Source: Methanobacterium sp. (GTDB taxonomy: Archaea > Methanobacteriota > Methanobacteria > Methanobacteriales > Methanobacteriaceae). From it: a DNA stretch of 64,000 nt. The stretch lies in the NCBI GenBank assembly GCA_016222945.1, contig JACRPY010000002.1, positions 248,001 through 312,000 of the forward strand. The letters are read 5' to 3'. Position 1 is the first letter of the stretch. Each line of letters begins with the position of its first letter. Shown in pieces: positions 8,687-14,880 of this stretch. The notes beneath the pieces were generated by a model. It was not told the DNA's origin and searched no databases. It saw only the letters and a list, made by a program, of their open reading frames with translations. Both the position numbers and the translations under genes were made by a program.

Positions 8687-9418
8687 ATGGACAGAATCAA
8701 TTATTTAATATTAATAAGTATAGTTATGATATCATTGGTAGGATTATTTGCTCCCAATCAGCTTAATAACCAAAATATTGGGAAAAATACATTCTCAAGC
8801 TCTTTAAAACCCTTTGAAATTAATGTTTTAGGCAGTAATAGTAATGGGACAGTAATTAAAAGCGGACCATACGGAAACCTCAATTCTACCTGTAAAATTG
8901 CATTTATAATTGGAGTACATCCTCTTGAACAAAATTCTCATAAAGCTATTTTTGAATCAATTTTAAACCTTTCAAAATATCTTAACAGTACTTATTATAT
9001 TTATAGCGTCGATGTTACTAAAGATAGACTCTATTATGATAATGGAAGGATGAATGGGCAGATACTGGCTAATGAATATGCTGTACCAGATATAGAAAAG
9101 AATAACTTCAATTTAGCAGTAGATGTGCACTCTAATAAAGGCGGAAATTATCAAAAAACAAAATTTCTATTTGTTCCATGGGGAAACTATAAAGCAATGG
9201 CAATAGCTTCCAGTTTAATCAGTAACATGCCATGGCTCGAATATTACGTTCCTCCTAAAGAAACAGGTCCAGTAAGTTCAAATTATGTTACAATTCCATT
9301 AATTAAATCAGGAACACCGGCTATAATTTATGAAACCTATAGATATGAACCATATTATGTTACAGCAAATCATGCAGACGAATTTGTTTTAACTGTGGAC
9401 AAATTGAAATTAAATTAA
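8687..9418 (+). CDS. Secreted protein with M14/desuccinylase-like zinc-ligand pattern
   Basis: The 243-aa protein has an N-terminal hydrophobic signal or anchor (residues ~6-22), so it is probably extracellular. Residues 76-81 (GVHPLE) give His78 and Glu81 in the HxxE zinc-binding pattern. Residues 145-149 (VDVHS) supply a third ligand, His148, and YET at 215-217 offers Glu216 as a general base. This arrangement is that of M14 carboxypeptidases and succinylglutamate desuccinylase/aspartoacylase proteins, though the rest is divergent. A cell-wall peptide (pseudomurein) substrate is an attractive but unproven idea. GTGATAAA precedes the ATG. Confidence 0.6.
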   Translation: MDRINYLILISIVMISLVGLFAPNQLNNQNIGKNTFSSSLKPFEINVLGSNSNGTVIKSGPYGNLNSTCKIAFIIGVHPLEQNSHKAIFESILNLSKYLNSTYYIYSVDVTKDRLYYDNGRMNGQILANEYAVPDIEKNNFNLAVDVHSNKGGNYQKTKFLFVPWGNYKAMAIASSLISNMPWLEYYVPPKETGPVSSNYVTIPLIKSGTPAIIYETYRYEPYYVTANHADEFVLTVDKLKLN

Positions 9419-9432
9419 AAAGGGCTTCATAC

Positions 9433-10158
9433 ATGATAATAAAAAACATATTTCAAGGAAATTTCGTTTATAGGCCAAATAGATTCACAGTAACTTTTAA
9501 ACACAATAATAAAACTGAAAATGGTCATTTAAGAGATCCAGGACGTCTTAAAGAACTTTTAACTCCTGATGCGGATTTACTTTTAAGGCCGGCCTTAAAT
9601 ACTACAGGTAGAAAGACTAAATTTGATGTAATCGCTGTTTTAAAGGATGATCTATGGGTTCTTATAAATTCAGGGTTTCACAGTGATATTGCAGCTGATT
9701 TAATAGATTCTGGATTGATAGATGAATTTAAGGGTTATTCTGTTAAAAAAAGGGAATATACATATGGTAAAAGCAGAATTGACTTCTTGCTATCCAATAA
9801 AAACGAGGAGGAGATGCTTTTGGAAGTTAAAGGCTGTACATTAGTTGAGGAGGGCCATGCGTTATTTCCAGATGCACCTACAGTCCGGGGAAAAAAGCAT
9901 GTTGATGAGCTTACTTGTGCTAAAAAAGAAGGTTTAAATGCGTCTATTCTTTTTTTAATATTGTGTGAAGATGCTGAAAGATTTTCTCCAAACCAGGTGA
10001 TGGATCATGAATTTTCAAATGCACTGGAGAATGCATATAACTTGGGAGTTAATATTATTGTTTATTCATTTAAAAATAAGTATAAAAAAGGAAATTTGGA
10101 GATAAAACCATTTAAAAGAGTTGGAATTAAATTTAAAATGAAAAAATTGGTTGTTTAA
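9433..10158 (+). CDS. sfsA: Sugar fermentation stimulation protein A homolog
   Basis: The 241-aa protein matches the SfsA family. It has an N-terminal OB-like part with NGHLRDPGRLKELL, then a nuclease-like core with SRIDFLLSN and LLEVKGCTLVEEGHALFPDA, followed by TVRGKKHVDEL. Despite the historic name, the family's role is unclear; DNA binding is reported for the E. coli protein. It follows the M14-like gene by ~14 bp, suggesting one transcript. The stop codon overlaps the convergent mthK stop by four bases. Confidence 0.92.
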   Translation: MIIKNIFQGNFVYRPNRFTVTFKHNNKTENGHLRDPGRLKELLTPDADLLLRPALNTTGRKTKFDVIAVLKDDLWVLINSGFHSDIAADLIDSGLIDEFKGYSVKKREYTYGKSRIDFLLSNKNEEEMLLEVKGCTLVEEGHALFPDAPTVRGKKHVDELTCAKKEGLNASILFLILCEDAERFSPNQVMDHEFSNALENAYNLGVNIIVYSFKNKYKKGNLEIKPFKRVGIKFKMKKLVV

Positions 10159-11171
10159 ACACAACCGTGTTTTTCAAGTTTTTCAAATTCATTAGGTGAT
10201 CCAATTCCTAAAATTACGTCCCCTGCTCTTATTAGATAGCTTCTTGGAGGATCTATGGTTAATTTACCTTCTTCACCAATTCCTACAAGTACAACACCAG
10301 TTTTATGGTGCATATCTGCTTCTTCTACGGTTTTTCCATCGAAAAAGCTGTTGGGGGATACTTTAACTTCTTTCATTTCTCTGTTTTTATGTTCTGCTAA
10401 AACTTCCTGTACAAACATGGCTTCATATCCGCCTTCTATACTTTTGTACATGAGCCTTCCAGATATAACAAAGGGAGATATCACTTGACTTGCACCTGCA
10501 AGCTTTATTTGTTCTATGTTTTCATAACGCTGGGCTTCAGCAATGATTCTCACATTTTTATCTATTTCGCGAATTCCAAGAATACAGTGTATTGTTTGTG
10601 AATCAGATTCCATATCAACAATAACAGCTTTAGCTCCCTTTACATTAGCCTTTTCCAGGTCTTTTATCCGTGTTGGATCTCCATGTACAAAATTAATATC
10701 ATTTTTCAATGCTTTTTTGCGCACATTTTCGTCTTCATCAATAGCATATATTTTTTCATCTTTCCCGATTTCTTTAATGCATTCCACTGTGCTTTCGGTC
10801 CACCCGCATATAACCACATGCTCTGACTTTTTCACCTTAACCAACCCCATTAATTTCATTTGCTGCCTTTGCACCAGAAACTCTACTATTGTTTCAACTG
10901 CCAATGCGAAAGTTCCAATACCTACAATTAGCAGTGATACTGTAAAAAACATTCCAAGAGAAGTTTTAGGACTATAATCTCCATATCCTACCGTTCCAAT
11001 AGTTATAAACGTCCAGTAAAATGATACAATCCATGGTTGTCCTTCAAGTAAATGGAATCCAATGGTTCCGTATGCAATTACTCCCGTAATCATCATAAAA
11101 ATACGGACCATGCGGTCTCTAATCAGCCGAGGTAAATGTTTTCTTAAAAGTCTGAATAATACAAACGCCAT
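10155..11171 (-). CDS. mthK: Calcium-gated potassium channel, MthK type
   Basis: The 338-aa protein has two transmembrane helices around a pore loop with selectivity filter TVGYGD (residues 60-65), then an RCK domain with Rossmann motif VVICGWTES. The internal Met108 (QMKLMGL) matches the position where free RCK domains of Methanothermobacter MthK initiate, so an RCK-only product is plausible. By my recollection of MthK numbering the Ca2+ ligands are D184, E210 and E212. Here the Asp (VIVDMESD) and first Glu are kept, but the second Glu is Gln (AEAQRYEN). The protein sits in the cytoplasmic membrane and sets K+ conductance. Confidence 0.93.
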   Translation of the reverse strand: MAFVLFRLLRKHLPRLIRDRMVRIFMMITGVIAYGTIGFHLLEGQPWIVSFYWTFITIGTVGYGDYSPKTSLGMFFTVSLLIVGIGTFALAVETIVEFLVQRQQMKLMGLVKVKKSEHVVICGWTESTVECIKEIGKDEKIYAIDEDENVRKKALKNDINFVHGDPTRIKDLEKANVKGAKAVIVDMESDSQTIHCILGIREIDKNVRIIAEAQRYENIEQIKLAGASQVISPFVISGRLMYKSIEGGYEAMFVQEVLAEHKNREMKEVKVSPNSFFDGKTVEEADMHHKTGVVLVGIGEEGKLTIDPPRSYLIRAGDVILGIGSPNEFEKLEKHGCV

Positions 11172-11208
11172 TAAAATAACCTTCTTTTTGATTTTAAAAG
11201 GAAATAAG

Positions 11209-11571
11209 TTATTTCCTCATCATGAAATACCATACTGCAGCGCCTATAACTCCTAAAATTATTAGTATGATAATTATGCTTGTCCAGCCCCATCCAGAGC
11301 CGTCATCAGTTGAATTATCATCACTGTCACCATCTTTAACTTTTTTGGAGCTACTGGATTTAGAACCGCTTGAACCTCCACCGCGGCCTCCACCGCCGCC
11401 CCCACCTTTAACTTCTGGGTTTAAACTGTTTAGCTGCATTGCAGCTGGTGAGCTGCTTTGTAGAACACTATTTGATGTTGTGTCCTGATATTCTTGTGCA
11501 AAAATACAATTTGGAACTCCTAAAAGTCCAATAACTAAAGATATTATTAAAATCCCTGCTTTCAGATTCAT
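11209..11571 (-). CDS. Small secreted Gly/Ser-rich protein with C-terminal membrane anchor (copy A)
   Basis: The 120-aa protein has a signal peptide (MNLKAGILIISLVIGLLGVP), a short conserved segment (LQSSSPAAMQLNSLNPE), a glycine/serine linker, a charged Asp-rich patch, and a C-terminal membrane helix ending KK-like. It is a tandem paralog of the next gene upstream, and the signal-peptide DNA of the two is nearly identical. GGAGGT precedes the ATG. Function unknown; the layout suggests an extracytoplasmic protein anchored in the membrane. Confidence 0.75.
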   Translation of the reverse strand: MNLKAGILIISLVIGLLGVPNCIFAQEYQDTTSNSVLQSSSPAAMQLNSLNPEVKGGGGGGGRGGGSSGSKSSSSKKVKDGDSDDNSTDDGSGWGWTSIIIILIILGVIGAAVWYFMMRK

Positions 11572-11647
11572 TTTTTTTATACCTCCATTGATCCTATAAT
11601 TAATTAAAAAACATTTAGATACACTTATTTTTTTGAAAGGAAATGAA

Positions 11648-11992
11648 TTATTTTTTTATACCGAAAAACCACACTAAAACACATATAATTCCAAACACAC
11701 TTATTATTATGATATTTACGATCGTCCCGATAAATCCGGGGCTGTTGTCAGTTGAATTATCATCACTATCAGTTTTTGCTTTTTTGGAGCTGCTTGAACT
11801 GCTTCCGTGGCCACCTCTGCCGCCTCCTTTAATTTCGGGGTTTAAAATGTTTAATTGCATTACAGCAGGGGAACTGCTTTGTAAAACAGTATTTGATGAT
11901 GTGTCTTGATATTCTTGTGCAAAAATACAATTTGGAACTCCTAAAAGTCCAATAACTAAAGATATTATTAAAATCCCTGTTTTCAGATTCAT
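11648..11992 (-). CDS. Small secreted Gly/Ser-rich protein with C-terminal membrane anchor (copy B)
   Basis: This 114-aa paralog of copy A has the same signal peptide (one early residue differs), the same LQSSSPAVMQLNILNPE segment, a shorter Gly/His/Ser linker, and a C-terminal membrane helix ending GIKK. The C-terminal half has drifted far more than the first 40 codons. That pattern suggests recent duplication or gene conversion of the 5' part. Function unknown. Confidence 0.75.
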   Translation of the reverse strand: MNLKTGILIISLVIGLLGVPNCIFAQEYQDTSSNTVLQSSSPAVMQLNILNPEIKGGGRGGHGSSSSSSKKAKTDSDDNSTDNSPGFIGTIVNIIIISVFGIICVLVWFFGIKK

Positions 11993-12090
11993 TGTAACAT
12001 TCCAAGATTCTTTAATTGATTATTATTAATTATTATAATTATAAATCTTTCATGATTATACCTATATAACTTTTATTATTTCCGTATTCA

Positions 12091-12153
12091 GGGAAATCGA
12101 GTTTTAAAAATAATCTTTAACAAATCTTAGGATGAAAAAAGTGTTTTCTTTGA
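12091..12153. repeat. Dispersed ~62-bp repeat, copy 1
   Basis: This stretch, including AATAATCTTTAAC and TTTTCTTTGA, matches the segment at 22708-22770 with a handful of differences. Both copies sit 20-40 bp beyond the stop codon of a minus-strand membrane-protein gene, so they may be part of 3' untranslated regions. Confidence 0.6.
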
Positions 12154-12188
12154 GGATTCTTTTAAGTTAGAGAAAGATGGAGATTAGA

Positions 12189-12641
12189 TTAAAATACTGA
12201 ATGGAATAAGTTTTGGGAATAAGCTAACCAGATAATAATAAATAACGTTATAATCGAACCAATAATGGGTGCACCATATCTAATTAAAGGTCTTTGATCA
12301 TTTATTTGTATTTTAGAGAGCTTATAATCATGAGTATAATCATATGTGACTATAATGATTCCAAATGTTAAAAATATTGTGAATACAGTTTCTATTAGGT
12401 TGTTTACAGTATATAATGGCGATGATAATTGAATAAAAGTTATAATTAATGATGTTACTAAAATTACTCCGGTTATTGCAAGATAAAGTTTGTTATTATG
12501 GTAATTTTTCATTTCAAATATTCCAGTTGTAATGCAGTAAATCCCTACTCCTGCCATAAAGAACACGTGATTACCCAATAAAGACAAAAATATTAAATAA
12601 ATACCTACTAAAATTGCCCATATCGGTGAATTTAGTTTCAT
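12189..12641 (-). CDS. Small integral membrane protein (150 aa)
   Basis: The protein is mostly hydrophobic with about five membrane segments; a polar loop (THDYKLSKIQINDQRP) precedes the last one. I do not recognise a family. The ATG three codons inside the longest frame is preferred over an upstream TTG, with GTGAT as the ribosome-binding site. It is the last gene of a same-strand run that begins with the beta-helix surface protein, so it may belong to that transcript. Confidence 0.7.
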   Translation of the reverse strand: MKLNSPIWAILVGIYLIFLSLLGNHVFFMAGVGIYCITTGIFEMKNYHNNKLYLAITGVILVTSLIITFIQLSSPLYTVNNLIETVFTIFLTFGIIIVTYDYTHDYKLSKIQINDQRPLIRYGAPIIGSIITLFIIIWLAYSQNLFHSVF

Positions 12642-12725
12642 TTTTATCAATCACAATTTAATTATTCCTTAAAATAAATAGCTTAATTTGTCTTCATTAG
12701 CTTTAAAAGATCTCTTTTTTTGGAT

Positions 12726-12962
12726 TTAATTAGAATGTTTTTCTTCCTTAATTTCCTGTTCTGGTTCTTTGCCTTTTATTAGTCTGTATGTTATTGTTGT
12801 TGCAAAAAACACTAATCCTAATAATATTAACCGTTCTAAGGGATGCTTACTAAAACTGTAGCCTGGCCAAATCGCTGGAACACCAATAGCTATACCACTA
12901 AACAGTAAAATAAAAACTAAAACAGCCACAACAATTGCAATAACATTTCTAACATTCACCAT
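12726..12962 (-). CDS. Two-helix small membrane protein (78 aa)
   Basis: Residues ~5-30 and ~43-62 form two hydrophobic helices, followed by a charged tail (KGKEPEQEIKEEKHSN). It starts 32 bp after the 243-aa gene and is probably co-transcribed with it. No family recognised. In the setting of the surface/toxin-like protein upstream, a membrane partner or immunity protein is one possibility (inference only). Confidence 0.65.
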   Translation of the reverse strand: MVNVRNVIAIVVAVLVFILLFSGIAIGVPAIWPGYSFSKHPLERLILLGLVFFATTITYRLIKGKEPEQEIKEEKHSN

Positions 12963-12994
12963 TAAACACGTCCATCTAAGATATAACTTTTAAT

Positions 12995-13726
12995 TCACAT
13001 TAACTTACTAATATCCGTATTAATTAACTTTAAATATGTTTTATGTGCCTTAATAATATCAAAAGTGTTTATTTTATCTCTACTCTCAACCACAGCACTA
13101 CAACCAGACAAAAGCTTCAAAAAAGCTTTTTCAGTGACTGAAAATGTTGTTGATACTCTTTCAGTCCCTTTCCAGTTATTAAACTCCTGGACAAACAAAA
13201 TTTCACGCACACTATTAAAAAGTTTTTTTGCTTTTTTATCACCCCATTTAACTTTTCCCAACCGTTTAAAGAACTCAACAGTAGGTTCAGGAGTTTCTTG
13301 ACTTGAATCAAAATCTTCAAGCATTAATGTTATTCTTGTGGCCATTTCTCCTTTTTCTGCTTTGTATAAATCTTCTTGATAGATTTTATGGCCAATTCTA
13401 ATGCTGTAAAGGTCTGTGATGAAAGTATAAATCACCCAAAAATCTTTTACTGTTATTAATGGTGCAAATGGTATGTTTAAAGGAAAATTACTTAAATATT
13501 TAGTTGATAAAAGCTCTAAATCCGTGTATTCCTTATTTTTAACAGCATAACTCTTATCAACACTCGAATCGATGGGATTACCCAAATGAACCAATTTCTC
13601 ATAAACCCATGAATCAGTTAAACTTAATATACCTTCCACTACTTCTTTCAGTCCTTCAATATCACTGAAGTCTTTTAGTACTTTTTCTGCTACTTTTTCT
13701 GTTGGTTCTGCGTGTAATAATCCCAT
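12995..13726 (-). CDS. Soluble orphan protein, candidate partner of the upstream toxin-like gene (243 aa)
   Basis: The protein is soluble, helical and acidic-to-neutral with no signal peptide. Its body (VKWGDKKAKKLF mid-domain; C-terminal DIIKAHKTYLKLINTDISKLM-type helix) resembles the soluble half of the 422-aa membrane protein at 1189-2457. It starts about 20 bp after the stop of the toxin-like tail, with a strong AGGGAGGT ribosome-binding site, so the two are almost certainly on one transcript. Position and cytosolic nature would fit an immunity protein. This is inference; no known immunity family was recognised. Confidence 0.75.
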   Translation of the reverse strand: MGLLHAEPTEKVAEKVLKDFSDIEGLKEVVEGILSLTDSWVYEKLVHLGNPIDSSVDKSYAVKNKEYTDLELLSTKYLSNFPLNIPFAPLITVKDFWVIYTFITDLYSIRIGHKIYQEDLYKAEKGEMATRITLMLEDFDSSQETPEPTVEFFKRLGKVKWGDKKAKKLFNSVREILFVQEFNNWKGTERVSTTFSVTEKAFLKLLSGCSAVVESRDKINTFDIIKAHKTYLKLINTDISKLM

Positions 13727-13746
13727 AAATAATTACCTCCCTCATA

Positions 13747-14775
13747 TTACCATGGCCATACTTTGCCTTTTATCCAGTTGACTGTGTTGTTTACCGTGTT
13801 TATAACATTATTCGCCACTGTTTTAACAGTTTTTACAGCATTACTTATTGCTGTTTTAACTTTGGTAACTACTTTGTTTACTGCTGTTTTAACTTGGGTG
13901 ATAGTTTTATTTACAACTGTTTTAATTGCTGCTGCTGTTTTAACTACAGCGGTTTTAGCGTTTGAAATAGCGGCACTTGCTAGTTGTGCTGTATACGTAA
14001 TATTATCATTTAAAAGTTTCCCTGTTTTAAAATAAGCATCTTTTAGTTTTCCTATAGGATCTGAAATAAACCCTCCAAGGTCACCTATGCCTCGTTTAAG
14101 CTGGAAATCATTTAAATATTTCGCAGCACTAATCAAATTTTCATTTTTAGTTAATTTAGCCCCAAACTCAAGCGTACTAGTAAACCAACCCACAGGATTA
14201 GGGAAAATCACATTACTAACTCCTGAAACAAGATTCTTCAAATTTTCAGGGTTGTCTAATTTAAGTTTTTTACCTAAATCTCCTGTAAAATCTCCAATTT
14301 TTCTTATTAGCCAGTTGTCTCCTAGGTTTATGTTTAGTCCTAGTTTTTCTAGTATTCCTGCACCTTTTAGGGCTTTACCTCCCCAGGATGCTACTCTTGC
14401 AATTGGGATTAGTGATACAAGGTTAATTAAGGTGTTTCCCATGGACATGTCGCCGTTTTCATCTATTCCTAGTCCAAAGTCTAGTAAAGCTTTGATGTTT
14501 CCTACGCCCCATCCATCCCAATTTTTGTAGCCAGGAATAGTTAGGAAAGTATAATTAAAGTAATCCCAAGGATTACCAGTTTGAATCGCTTTTTGAGTAG
14601 CCTCCATACTTTTTATCGCAGCATAACTACATGGATCATACGGATTAAATAAACCCGTATACACCGCCCCAAACAAGTTCTCCATTTCAGCAGTACTTAG
14701 TGGTGTTCCTCGCCCATCAGGATTCATGGTCAACGCATTTCCAGTATAATACTTGTTGAATTGTTCTGTGGTCAT
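13747..14775 (-). CDS. Downstream part of a broken surface protein: C39-like peptidase end plus toxin-like tail
   Basis: The frame is open well upstream of the first ATG, to about 14880. Read that far it encodes the histidine half of a C39-like peptidase: TGNNHYAIILGKLGDNY, then IIQDPFLGTVIMTTEQF. The matching cysteine half is in the other frame at the end of the 919-aa gene. After the peptidase come a Pro/Gly-rich segment (DPCSYAAIKSMEATQKA), a hydrophobic stretch (NLVSLIPIARVASWGGKALK) like linkers before toxin domains, and a ~75-residue Lys/Val/Thr/Ala-rich tail with regular repeats (KTAVNKVVTKVKTAISNAV), ending in KGKVWPW. The tail could be amphipathic and membrane-active. Whether the internal ATG is used is unknown; it is most simply part of one broken gene. 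Confidence 0.6.
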   Translation of the reverse strand: MTTEQFNKYYTGNALTMNPDGRGTPLSTAEMENLFGAVYTGLFNPYDPCSYAAIKSMEATQKAIQTGNPWDYFNYTFLTIPGYKNWDGWGVGNIKALLDFGLGIDENGDMSMGNTLINLVSLIPIARVASWGGKALKGAGILEKLGLNINLGDNWLIRKIGDFTGDLGKKLKLDNPENLKNLVSGVSNVIFPNPVGWFTSTLEFGAKLTKNENLISAAKYLNDFQLKRGIGDLGGFISDPIGKLKDAYFKTGKLLNDNITYTAQLASAAISNAKTAVVKTAAAIKTVVNKTITQVKTAVNKVVTKVKTAISNAVKTVKTVANNVINTVNNTVNWIKGKVWPW

Positions 14776-14880
14776 GATTACTGTTCCCAGGAACGGATCC
14801 TGTATGATATAATTATCGCCAAGTTTGCCGAGTATTATGGCATAATGATTGTTTCCTGTGTTAAACCATACATACTGATG
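14776..14880 (-). other. Frame break inside the C39-like peptidase domain
   Basis: The upstream frame reads ...GISMYGLTQETIIMP and stops; the overlapping second frame reads QYVWFNTGNNHYAIILG. In C39-like domains of this kind roughly 30 residues normally lie between the MYGL-type segment and the active-site His segment, and here they are absent. A deletion of non-triplet length at the GTATGTATGG microrepeat (about 14865-14878) explains both the missing piece and the frame change. Confidence 0.65.

Noticed and set aside
11222..11488. Plus-strand Pro/Leu-rich ORF antisense to the Gly-rich protein
   Set aside because: The Pro runs are the complement of Gly codons; no ribosome-binding site.
13763..14530. 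Plus-strand ORFs of 90 and 147 aa
   Set aside because: Shadow frames of the toxin-like tail; composition mirrors its Lys/Thr/Val codons.
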